DNA of 35,931 nucleotides from Clostridia bacterium (lineage in GTDB: Bacteria > Bacillota > Peptococcia > Peptococcales > SKKY01), in the NCBI GenBank assembly GCA_009930175.1, contig RZYW01000010.1, positions 1-35,931 on the forward strand, in the 5' to 3' direction. Under the pieces are notes generated by a model that was not told the DNA's origin, did no database searches, and worked only from the letters and a program-made list of their open reading frames with translations. A program made the translations under genes and the position numbers. Shown here piece after piece: positions 18,549 through 27,180 of this stretch; position 1 is the first letter of the stretch, and each line of letters begins with the position of its first letter.

Positions 18549-18577
18549 TTGACAATAGGGGATATTATCAATAGAAT
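18549..18577 (+). promoter_or_regulatory. Promoter of the valS T-box leader
   Basis: TTGACA (18549-18554), 17-nt spacer, TAGAAT (18572-18577). Confidence 0.8.
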
Positions 18578-18604
18578 AGTTTTAAATTTAAAATATTAAT
18601 TCCT

Positions 18605-18823
18605 TAGATACAGAGGAGTAAATTCTGAATCATCCCAAGAGAGAGAAACCAAGGCTGTAAGTTTTTCGTTGATTCTTTATTGAAAGTAGCTGTGGAGGAG
18701 GCTTGCTGAATTTTAGTAAGTAAGTCCGGGTGGCCCGTTATAGCTAAGAGAGCCGGATAACCGGAATTAAGGTGGTACCGCGGAAGTTTACCTTTCGTCC
18801 TTTTTAGGACGAAGGGTTTTTTT
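18605..18823 (+). ncRNA. T-box riboswitch leader, valine specifier GUA (18686-18688)
   Basis: Stem I base uacag (18609-18613)/cugug (18690-18694); gaauc (18627-18631)/gauuc (18671-18675); GUA directly before the 3' basal strand; T-box motif aattaaggtggtaccgcgg; UGGU fits NCCA with discriminator A; terminator before valS. Confidence 0.95.
18791..18823 (+). terminator. T-box terminator hairpin
   Basis: cctttcgtcc-ttttta-ggacgaaggg-ttttttt. Confidence 0.93.
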
Positions 18824-18861
18824 ATTGTTAAATATCATAAATATTATACAGGGGTGGAATT

Positions 18862-21501
18862 ATGCAGGAAGAAAAAAATATTTCTAAAAGTTATGATCCA
18901 AAAGAGGTTGAAAATAAGTGGTATAAATACTGGGAAGATAATAAGTATTTTCATGCTGATCCAAAGGAAGAAGGAGAGCCTTTTACAATTGTAATGCCTC
19001 CTCCAAATGTAACGGGTACACTTCATTTAGGGCATGCCTTAGATTGTACTTTACAAGATATTCTGGCAAGAGTAAAAAGAATGCAGGGATACAATACTCT
19101 TTGGCTTCCTGGAACAGATCATGCGGGTATTGCAACTCAGGCTAAAGTTGAAGAATTGTTAAGAAGCGAAGGAACAAATAAATATGAAGTTGGAAGAGAG
19201 AAGTTTTTAGAAAGAGCCTGGGAATGGAAAGAAAAATATGGTAATACAATAACTACACAATTAAGAAAGCTTGGAACATCCTGTGATTGGGACAGGGAAA
19301 GATTTACTATGGATGAGGGATGTTCTCATGCTGTAAAAGAAGTTTTTGTTGGTCTTTATAATAAAGGTTTAATATATCAGGGGAATTATATAATTAACTG
19401 GTGTCCAAAGTGTTTAACAACAATTTCAGATATTGAAGTTGAGCATCAGGAAAGTCCTGGGAGATTCTATTATTTCAAATATCCAATTGAGGGAGAAAAC
19501 CAGTTTCTTGAAATTGCAACAACCAGGCCGGAAACAATGCTGGGAGATACTGCAGTAGCTGTAAACCCAAAAGATCCAAGGTTTAGTAAATTTATTGGGA
19601 AAAATATTATTTTGCCTTTAGTAGGAAGAATAATACCAATTGTTGCTGATGATTATGTAGACATAGAGTTTGGAACAGGTGCAGTAAAAATTACCCCTGC
19701 CCACGATCCTAATGACTTTGAAATAGGTAAAAGACACAATCTTGAAGAAATAAACGTAATGAACCCTGACGGATCAATAAATGATAAGTTCCCTGAATAT
19801 GCTGGAATGGATCGTTACGAGGCAAGGGAAAAAATTGTTCAGGATATGAAAGATGCAGGCTTCTTTTTGAAAATTGAAGAAATAACTCATTCTGTGGGGC
19901 ATTGTTATCGTTGTGATACTGCAGTAGAGCCCTTTCTTTCAAAACAATGGTTTGTAAAAATGCAGCCATTAGCAGATCCTGCAATTAATGTAGTTAAAAC
20001 AGGGGAATTAAGATTTGTTCCTGAAAGATTTACAGGTGTTTACTTAAATTGGCTTGAAAACATAAGAGATTGGTGCATTTCAAGACAACTTTGGTGGGGA
20101 CACAGAATTCCCGTTTGGTATTGTGATGACTGTGGAGAAATAATTTGTCAAACTGAAGAACCGGAAAAGTGCACAAAGTGTGATTCAACAAATTTAAGGC
20201 AAGATCCAGATGTTTTAGACACTTGGTTTAGTTCAGGATTGTGGCCTTTCTCCACTTTAGGTTGGCCAGATCAAACAGATGATCTTGCAAAATATTATCC
20301 CACTAGTGTTCTTGTTACGGGAAGAGATATCATTTTCTTCTGGGTAGCGAGAATGATTTTTACATCTCTTGAATTTATGAAGGAAATACCTTTTAAAGAT
20401 GTCTTCATTCATGGCCTTGTACTGGATGGTCAAGGCAGGAAGATGAGTAAATCTTTAGGTAATGGAGTAGATCCATTAGAGGTTATTGAAAAATATGGAG
20501 CAGATTCTTTAAGATTTATGCTTATTACTGGTAATACACCAGGGAATGATATTCGTTTCCAATTTGATCGCCTTGAATCTTCAAGTAATTTTGCTAATAA
20601 AATTTGGAATGCATCAAGATTTGTGTTAATGAACCTGGAAGATTATGCTGAACAAGAGACTAGCCAGCTTGAATTAGCGGACAAGTGGATAATTTCCAGG
20701 TTTAATACGGTTGCTGCAGAAGTTAACGAAAATATAGATAAATACGAACTTGGAGAAGCTGGCAGAAAAATCTACGAGTTTATTTGGAATGAGTTTTGTG
20801 ACTGGTATATTGAAATAGCTAAGATTTCACTATATGACAAAGAGAATATTGTAAAAAGACAAAAAACTCAAAAGGTATTAAGAGATATTCTCCAGGGGGC
20901 TATGGAACTTCTTCATCCTGTAATGCCATTTATTACTGAAGAAATTTGGCAGCATCTTCCTGGAACTGAAGGAACAATAATGAAAACTCAGTATCCTTTA
21001 GGAAATGTTGAGAAAAAAGATAAAGATGCAGAAGGAAAAATGAATCTTTTAATGGATATTGTAAGAGGTGTTAGGAATATCCGCAGCGAAATGGGAGTAC
21101 CTCCATCAAAGAAAGCAACAGCTTTGTTTTTCGTTGAAGATAAGAGCAAGGAAGCTTTTATCTCTGAAGTAACCCCATACCTAAAAACTTTAGCAGCCCT
21201 GGAAGATGTAAAAGTTTTAGTTAATAAAGATAATATTGGCAAATCTGCATCCGCTGTGGTAAAAGGGTTTGAAATATTCCTGCCCCTTGAAGATCTTATT
21301 GATTTAAGCAAAGAGGTTGAAAGACTGGAAAAAGAAATTAAAAAACTTGAGAGCGAAGTAGAAAGAATAGATAAAAAATTATCTAACCAGGGCTTTGTTG
21401 CAAAAGCTCCGGAAGAAGTAATTGAGAAGGAAAAAGAAAAAAGAGATGGGTATCTTACTGACCTGAATCTTGTAAGAAAGAGGCTGGATAGTTATAAATA
21501 A
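18862..21501 (+). CDS. valS: Valyl-tRNA synthetase
   Basis: MPPPNVTGTLHLGHAL (HIGH-like), GRKMSKSLGNGVDPLEVI (KMSKS), Val anticodon-binding and C-terminal coiled coil. Confidence 0.98.
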   Translation: MQEEKNISKSYDPKEVENKWYKYWEDNKYFHADPKEEGEPFTIVMPPPNVTGTLHLGHALDCTLQDILARVKRMQGYNTLWLPGTDHAGIATQAKVEELLRSEGTNKYEVGREKFLERAWEWKEKYGNTITTQLRKLGTSCDWDRERFTMDEGCSHAVKEVFVGLYNKGLIYQGNYIINWCPKCLTTISDIEVEHQESPGRFYYFKYPIEGENQFLEIATTRPETMLGDTAVAVNPKDPRFSKFIGKNIILPLVGRIIPIVADDYVDIEFGTGAVKITPAHDPNDFEIGKRHNLEEINVMNPDGSINDKFPEYAGMDRYEAREKIVQDMKDAGFFLKIEEITHSVGHCYRCDTAVEPFLSKQWFVKMQPLADPAINVVKTGELRFVPERFTGVYLNWLENIRDWCISRQLWWGHRIPVWYCDDCGEIICQTEEPEKCTKCDSTNLRQDPDVLDTWFSSGLWPFSTLGWPDQTDDLAKYYPTSVLVTGRDIIFFWVARMIFTSLEFMKEIPFKDVFIHGLVLDGQGRKMSKSLGNGVDPLEVIEKYGADSLRFMLITGNTPGNDIRFQFDRLESSSNFANKIWNASRFVLMNLEDYAEQETSQLELADKWIISRFNTVAAEVNENIDKYELGEAGRKIYEFIWNEFCDWYIEIAKISLYDKENIVKRQKTQKVLRDILQGAMELLHPVMPFITEEIWQHLPGTEGTIMKTQYPLGNVEKKDKDAEGKMNLLMDIVRGVRNIRSEMGVPPSKKATALFFVEDKSKEAFISEVTPYLKTLAALEDVKVLVNKDNIGKSASAVVKGFEIFLPLEDLIDLSKEVERLEKEIKKLESEVERIDKKLSNQGFVAKAPEEVIEKEKEKRDGYLTDLNLVRKRLDSYK

Positions 21502-22774
21502 TGATGCTGTAAAATATATTAATGAACTCTGCAGATTTGGGATAAACCTGGGCTTGGATAGAACTAAAAAGCTTCTAAGCCTTTCAGGTAATCCTGATGA
21601 AAAGTACTATATTATTCATGTAGCAGGTACTAATGGGAAAGGCTCAACCTCTGCCATGCTGGAACAAGCCTTGCTAAGCAGCGGACTGAAAACCGGTTTG
21701 TATACCTCACCCCATTTGCATAGTTACAGGGAAAGAATTCGTATAAATAACAAATTAATATCAGAAGAGAACTTTGCTGAAGAAACAGAAAAACTTAGAT
21801 TATTAATTGAAAAAAACAAGGATCTCTTTGAGGAAAATCCTACAGAATTTGAATTCCTTACAATTATGGCTGCAAATTATTTTGCCAGGGAAAAAGTTGA
21901 TGTTGTGATTTTTGAAACTGGTTTAGGCGGCCGCCTTGATTCAACTAATGCTTTGAGAACTAATTTATCCATAATATCCAATATTGGTATTGATCATAAG
22001 GAAATTCTTGGGGAAACTATTGAGTTAATTGCTGGAGAAAAAGCAGGTATAATTCACAGTAAAGGACAAGTAGTAGTTGGGATACAGGAAAATGCCCAGG
22101 GAAAAAAAGTAATTCTAGAAAAAATAGAAAAAGAGAAAGCTAATTACTATGATGCAGAAGATATCTCCTACAAAATTCTTCCGGAGAAAGATGGTTTGCA
22201 AAGAATTTATGTTGAAGAACTTGAAACAGAGGTTTTATTGAATCTTCAAGGGGAACATCAAATTGATAATATGTTAAGTGTTATATCTGCATTGAAATTT
22301 TTGAAAAAAGATCTTCCTGTTAAAATAAGTGACTTCCTAAAGGGATTATCAAAGGTAAACTGGCCAGGAAGACTTGAGCTTCTCAAATATCAAGGCAGAG
22401 AAGTTTTAATTGATGGTGCTCACAATCCCCAGGGTGCACGAAAACTAAAAAAATATCTCGACTCAAAATATGCTGGAAGAAAAATATATTTTTTGTTGGG
22501 AATTCTTGATGATAAAGATAAAGAAGGTATACTTAAAGAAGTATATGAAAATGCTGTGGAAATAGTTTTTTCAAAGCCTGAAGGATCAAGAAACTCTGAA
22601 TGGAATAAGCTTCCCTCTAAGTTTAAGAATAAAGAAAATATAATTTTTATAGAAAATACACAGGAAGCTTTGTTAAAGTTAGTCCACATGACAAAAAAAG
22701 AAGATTTGATTCTTTCTTTTGGATCTTTTTACTTTATTAGCAAAGTAAGGGAAATAATTAATAGCCCCATTTAG
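21494..22774 (+). CDS. folC: Folylpolyglutamate synthase/dihydrofolate synthase; start uncertain
   Basis: IIHVAGTNGKGSTSAMLEQAL, TSPHLHSYRERI, LLKYQGREVLIDGAHNPQGARKL. Conserved N-terminal sequence (DAVKYINELCRFGINLGLDRTKKLL) lies upstream of the TTG at 21554 used in the ORF track. Confidence 0.9.
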   Translation: MNNDAVKYINELCRFGINLGLDRTKKLLSLSGNPDEKYYIIHVAGTNGKGSTSAMLEQALLSSGLKTGLYTSPHLHSYRERIRINNKLISEENFAEETEKLRLLIEKNKDLFEENPTEFEFLTIMAANYFAREKVDVVIFETGLGGRLDSTNALRTNLSIISNIGIDHKEILGETIELIAGEKAGIIHSKGQVVVGIQENAQGKKVILEKIEKEKANYYDAEDISYKILPEKDGLQRIYVEELETEVLLNLQGEHQIDNMLSVISALKFLKKDLPVKISDFLKGLSKVNWPGRLELLKYQGREVLIDGAHNPQGARKLKKYLDSKYAGRKIYFLLGILDDKDKEGILKEVYENAVEIVFSKPEGSRNSEWNKLPSKFKNKENIIFIENTQEALLKLVHMTKKEDLILSFGSFYFISKVREIINSPI

Positions 22775-22796
22775 TGTAATTTAAGGAGGAAAAATA

Positions 22797-23423
22797 TTGA
22801 AACAAGTAAAAATACCTGAGGCAACTATAGGAAGACTATCTTTTTACTCAAGGTTTTTAACAAAACTTGAGAATGATGGGATTGAAACAGTATCCTCTGG
22901 AGAAATAGCTAAAGGAATAGCAGGTAATTCTGCTCAGGTGCGAAAAGATTTTGCATATTTTGGTGGTTTTGGCAAAAGAGGGGTTGGCTATAATGTGGCT
23001 GATTTAAACAGAAACATTAAAGAGATTCTTGGATTAAACAGAGAATGGAAAGCTGTAATTGTAGGAATGGGGAATTTAGGCAGAGCATTAGCCTATTACC
23101 ATGGTTTCGCAGCAAGAGGTTTTAGAATAATTGGACTCTTTGATAATAACCCATCTAAAAAGGGAGAAAAAATTAACAACCTTGAAATTCAAGACGCATC
23201 AGAGCTTGAAAATTTTCTTGAAAAAAATCCTGTAGATATTGCGATTCTCACTCTACCTGGAGAGACTGTTCAATTTGTTGTAGACCGGGTAGTTAAAAAA
23301 GGAGTAAAAGGGATTTTAAATTTTGCACCAGTTGTAGTTTTTACAGAAAAAGATGTTCAGGTTCGTAATGTGGATCTTTCAGTAAATCTTGAGATACTGA
23401 GTTACAACCTTAACTCTAAATAA
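22797..23423 (+). CDS. rex: Redox-sensing transcriptional repressor Rex
   Basis: TTG start; VSSGEIAKGIAGNSAQVRKDFAYFGGFGKRGVGYNV; VIVGMGNLGRALAYYHGF Rossmann motif. Confidence 0.97.
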   Translation: MKQVKIPEATIGRLSFYSRFLTKLENDGIETVSSGEIAKGIAGNSAQVRKDFAYFGGFGKRGVGYNVADLNRNIKEILGLNREWKAVIVGMGNLGRALAYYHGFAARGFRIIGLFDNNPSKKGEKINNLEIQDASELENFLEKNPVDIAILTLPGETVQFVVDRVVKKGVKGILNFAPVVVFTEKDVQVRNVDLSVNLEILSYNLNSK

Positions 23424-23432
23424 TTTGCAGAC

Positions 23433-23479
23433 AACCGGTTTCTCTTATCAACTGAATAAAAAAGAGGAACCGGTTTTTT
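23433..23479 (+). terminator. Terminator after rex
   Basis: aaccggtttctctt ... aagaggaaccggtttttt. Confidence 0.9.
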
Positions 23480-23498
23480 ATAAAAAGGGGAAAAAATA

Positions 23499-24089
23499 AT
23501 GGAAATAATACTCGCATCACAGTCTCCCAGAAGAAGAGAATTATTAAAAAAAATGGATATTTCTTTTTCTGTAAGGAATATTGATATTTCCGAGGAAATA
23601 TATAATGAGGAAAATCCTCAGGATTATGTTTTGCGGATGGCAGAAACCAAGGCCGCAGAAGGAGCCCGTACAGAAAAAAATGCATTAGTTATCGGTGCAG
23701 ATACTATAGTCTGTATAGATAATGAGATATTAGGAAAGCCAAAAGATAAAGAAGATGCTGCAAAAATTTTAAATAAAATACAAGGCAGAAAACACTTTGT
23801 TTTTACTGGTGTATCCCTTAATCTAGATAATGGAGAAAAGGTTGTTTCTTTTATTGAGAAAACAGAAGTAATTTTTGCAAAAATGTCTCAAGAGGAAATT
23901 CTTAATTATATTGAAACTGGAGAACCTATGGATAAAGCTGGTGCTTATGGTATTCAGGATAAAGGTGCTCTTTTTGTAAAAAGTATAAATGGCTGCTTCT
24001 ATAATGTCATGGGTTTACCTGTACGCAGAATATATGAGGAACTTAATATTCTGATAAAGGGTGAAGAAAATGGAGTTGAAAGTAAATAA
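23499..24089 (+). CDS. maf: Maf family nucleotide pyrophosphatase
   Basis: IILASQSPRRRELLKKM, VIGADTIV, LGKPKDKEDAAKIL, DKAGAYGIQDKGALFV. Confidence 0.97.
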   Translation: MEIILASQSPRRRELLKKMDISFSVRNIDISEEIYNEENPQDYVLRMAETKAAEGARTEKNALVIGADTIVCIDNEILGKPKDKEDAAKILNKIQGRKHFVFTGVSLNLDNGEKVVSFIEKTEVIFAKMSQEEILNYIETGEPMDKAGAYGIQDKGALFVKSINGCFYNVMGLPVRRIYEELNILIKGEENGVESK

Positions 24090-24765
24090 GCATGTTACGA
24101 TGAAGGAATATCCTTCTGAAAGTAAGCCAATTGAAAGAATGTTTACCAGAGGTGTCAATTCATTAAATAATAATGAGATTATAGCAATTTTAATTAATTC
24201 TGGAACCAGAACTAAGACAGCTCTGCAACTTGCTACGGAAATACTATCAAATAAATCTTTAAATGAGCTAAAGGAAATTACTCCTGAAGAACTAAAACAA
24301 AAGGATGGAATTGGAGATGTAAAAGCAGCAAGAATTGTTGCAGCTATGGAGCTTGCCAAAAGATTAAAAAATGAAAAAATTGAGGAAAGTCCCTATATAT
24401 CTTGTCCCCAGGATGTAGTAGACTTAGTAATGGAAGATATGAAAACCTATGACAGAGAACACTTTAAAGCAATTCTATTAAACACAAAAAACAAGGTTTT
24501 AGGAATTGAAACTATTTCTATTGGGAATCTTAATAGTTCACTTGCTCATCCCAGAGAAATATATAAGAATGCTATAAAAAGAAGTGCAGCCTCAATAATA
24601 TTAATTCATAATCATCCAAGTGGCGATCCGGAACCAAGCAGAGAAGATATATATCTTACAAAAGAGTTAATAAAAGTTAGCGAAATATTAAAAATTAAAA
24701 TCTTTGATCATGTTATAATAGGGAATGGACGTTATTTTAGTATGAAGGAAAATAATATTTTTTAG
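24070..24765 (+). CDS. radC: RadC family JAB-domain protein
   Basis: IGDVKAARIVAAMELAKR, GNLNSSLAHPREIYKNAIKRSAASIILIHNHPSGDPEPS. The ORF track starts at GTG 24061; ATG 24070 is an alternative. Confidence 0.95.
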   Translation: MELKVNKHVTMKEYPSESKPIERMFTRGVNSLNNNEIIAILINSGTRTKTALQLATEILSNKSLNELKEITPEELKQKDGIGDVKAARIVAAMELAKRLKNEKIEESPYISCPQDVVDLVMEDMKTYDREHFKAILLNTKNKVLGIETISIGNLNSSLAHPREIYKNAIKRSAASIILIHNHPSGDPEPSREDIYLTKELIKVSEILKIKIFDHVIIGNGRYFSMKENNIF

Positions 24766-24780
24766 AATGGAGAGAAATTA

Positions 24781-25809
24781 ATGTTTGGTTACAAAGATAT
24801 AGGTATAGATTTAGGAACAGCAAATTCATTGGTTTACCTTAAGGGAAAAGGTATTGTTTTAAGGGAGCCATCTGTTGTTGCTGTTAATCTTGATAATAAT
24901 AAAATACTTGCAGTAGGGGCAGAGGCTCAAAGAATGATTGGTAGAACCCCGGGCAATATTGTTGCGATTCGTCCAATGAGAGACGGAGTTATTGCAGATT
25001 TCGATACAACTTACAATATGATCAAGTATTTTCTTAAACAAGTTCCTGACATAAGTGGGTTTATGTCTAAAAAGAGAATTGTAATCTGCGTCCCTGCGGA
25101 TGTAACATCTGTAGAGGAAAGGGCTGTAAAAGATGCAGCCATTCAGGCAGGTGCATCAGAAGCCTATATTGTAGAAGAGCCAATGGCAGCAGCAATTGGA
25201 GCAAATCTTCCTGTTGAAGAACCTACAGGGAGTATGATTGTAGATATCGGTGGTGGTACTACGGATGTTGCTGTAATTTCTCTTGGGGGAATAGTAGCTA
25301 GTAAGTCGATAAGAACAGCAGGTGATGAGCTTAACGTTGCTATCAGTAATTACGTTAAAAAACAATATAATTTGATGATTGGTGAAGTAACAGCAGAAGA
25401 TATCAAGGTTTCTATAGCAAGTGCATATTTAATGAATGAAGGAAGAACTTACAGAGTTAAAGGTAGAGACATGGTTTCGGGTCTTCCAAAAAATATTGAA
25501 ATAACTGAGGAAGAGGTTTACTATGCTCTTCAAGAAACTGTAATGAAAATAATTGAAGCAATAAAATCCTGTTTAGAAAAAACTCCTCCAGAATTATCTT
25601 CAGATATTATGGACAGAGGTATAGTATTAGCAGGTGGTGGAGCTTTGTTAAGAGGTCTTGATCTGTTAATTTCAGAACATACAGGCATCCCGGTTTTTGT
25701 TGCAGAAGATCCATTATCTGCGGTTGTATTGGGAACTAGTAAAATTATAGAAAATATTGATAAGCTGAAAGGCGTTATTACTACTAAAAAAAGACATATC
25801 AGGAGATAA
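24781..25809 (+). CDS. mreB: Rod shape-determining protein MreB
   Basis: [47 protein letters not shown]. Confidence 0.98.
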   Translation: MFGYKDIGIDLGTANSLVYLKGKGIVLREPSVVAVNLDNNKILAVGAEAQRMIGRTPGNIVAIRPMRDGVIADFDTTYNMIKYFLKQVPDISGFMSKKRIVICVPADVTSVEERAVKDAAIQAGASEAYIVEEPMAAAIGANLPVEEPTGSMIVDIGGGTTDVAVISLGGIVASKSIRTAGDELNVAISNYVKKQYNLMIGEVTAEDIKVSIASAYLMNEGRTYRVKGRDMVSGLPKNIEITEEEVYYALQETVMKIIEAIKSCLEKTPPELSSDIMDRGIVLAGGGALLRGLDLLISEHTGIPVFVAEDPLSAVVLGTSKIIENIDKLKGVITTKKRHIRR

Positions 25810-25812
25810 GGA

Positions 25813-26691
25813 ATGGATAAAAAAAAGATATTGAAGCTAACGGCAGTAGTTCTTATCTTTTTTGTGGTTTTAAGTATCGTAGGTATGTTAACAGCAAGAG
25901 AGAAAAATTCTCTTAATTTTCTGGAAAGAGGTGTGCGGATAGTATCATATCCTTTCCAGATACTGTTTAATGCCGCCTCAGAAAAGACACAATTATTGTT
26001 TATGGATATAAGCGAATTGGCTGAATTAAGAGAAGAAAACATATCATTAAGAAAAGAAATGAGTATGTCCAGGTACGAGATTGACTTGTTAAAAAAAGAT
26101 CGTCAGGAAAATAAGCGATTAAGAGAACTTCTTGGTTACAAAGAGGGAAGTGACGAATATTTTGATCTTGCACTTGGAAAAGTAATTGGTCAAAGTAATA
26201 CAAACTGGAACAGAAGTATTTTTATTGATTTAGGTTCAGAAGATGGATTAAAAAAAGATATGGTTGTAATAAATCATCTGGGATTGGTTGGCAAGATAAT
26301 AAACGTAGCTCCAAAAAGTTCAGAGGTTTTATTAGTGCTTGATAGTGATTCTGGAGTAGGAGCAAGACTGGCACAAAACAGGAAGACTATCGGAGTAGTA
26401 CAAGGTCAGGGGGTAGATCAGCAAAATCTATCCTTTGTACACTTACCTAAGGAAATGGAAATTAATGCGGGAGATGAGGTTATTACTTCTGGTCTGGATG
26501 ATTTTTATCCTCCGGAACTGAATTTAGGGATAGTAACAGAGGTTGTGGAAACTCAAAGAGGGTTTACCAAGACTGCAATTATCGAAACCAGTGTAGATTT
26601 CGAAAGTCTCGAAGAAGTATTTATAATTAAGAATTTTCATAAAGAAAAATTTATCACTAATCTGGCAACAGAAGAGGAAGAGAAGGATTAA
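25813..26691 (+). CDS. mreC: Rod shape-determining protein MreC
   Basis: Single TM, coiled coil, GLVGKIINVAPKSSEVLLVLDSDSGVGARL; position after mreB. Confidence 0.95.
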   Translation: MDKKKILKLTAVVLIFFVVLSIVGMLTAREKNSLNFLERGVRIVSYPFQILFNAASEKTQLLFMDISELAELREENISLRKEMSMSRYEIDLLKKDRQENKRLRELLGYKEGSDEYFDLALGKVIGQSNTNWNRSIFIDLGSEDGLKKDMVVINHLGLVGKIINVAPKSSEVLLVLDSDSGVGARLAQNRKTIGVVQGQGVDQQNLSFVHLPKEMEINAGDEVITSGLDDFYPPELNLGIVTEVVETQRGFTKTAIIETSVDFESLEEVFIIKNFHKEKFITNLATEEEEKD

Positions 26692-26693
26692 AA

Positions 26694-27179
26694 TTGCTTG
26701 AATTTGTGGTTGTTATTTGTTCGTTTATAGGATTAATATTGCAAAGCTCCTATTTTGACTATTTCTCTCTATTGGGAGTAAAACCCGATATAGTTCTTGT
26801 ATGTATAGTTTTCTATGCAGTCTTTAACGGTCCTGTTAAAGGGGGAATAATTGGAGCTGCCATTGGCTTAATGGAGGATCTTTTTATAGGTCATTTCATT
26901 GGCCCCATGCTTATTCTAAGGCTTCTTTTAGGAGCTGGAGTAGGCTTTTTTAGCAGGAATTTTTATAAAGAAAGTATTATTATTCCTATGATAGTTCTAT
27001 TTATAGCTACATTTATGTCAAATACTTTTCTATGGATTTTCAATTCACTTATTAAAAATTATATTTCCTGGACGTATTTAGTTAAGGTTTCTATTCTCCA
27101 GGGGACTTACAATATGATTTTTATGCCGATTTTTTACCTTATAAAAAGAAGAGTTTTGTTGAAAGAAAACAGGGGTTAA
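26694..27179 (+). CDS. mreD: Rod shape-determining protein MreD
   Basis: Multi-TM protein of typical length between mreC and PBP2; TTG start. Confidence 0.9.
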   Translation: MLEFVVVICSFIGLILQSSYFDYFSLLGVKPDIVLVCIVFYAVFNGPVKGGIIGAAIGLMEDLFIGHFIGPMLILRLLLGAGVGFFSRNFYKESIIIPMIVLFIATFMSNTFLWIFNSLIKNYISWTYLVKVSILQGTYNMIFMPIFYLIKRRVLLKENRG

Positions 27180-27180
27180 A

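Noticed and set aside
24015-24359. Minus-strand 114-aa ORF across maf/radC
   Set aside because: Antisense to two well-supported genes; low-complexity Ser/Phe/Ile composition typical of antisense AT-rich coding DNA.
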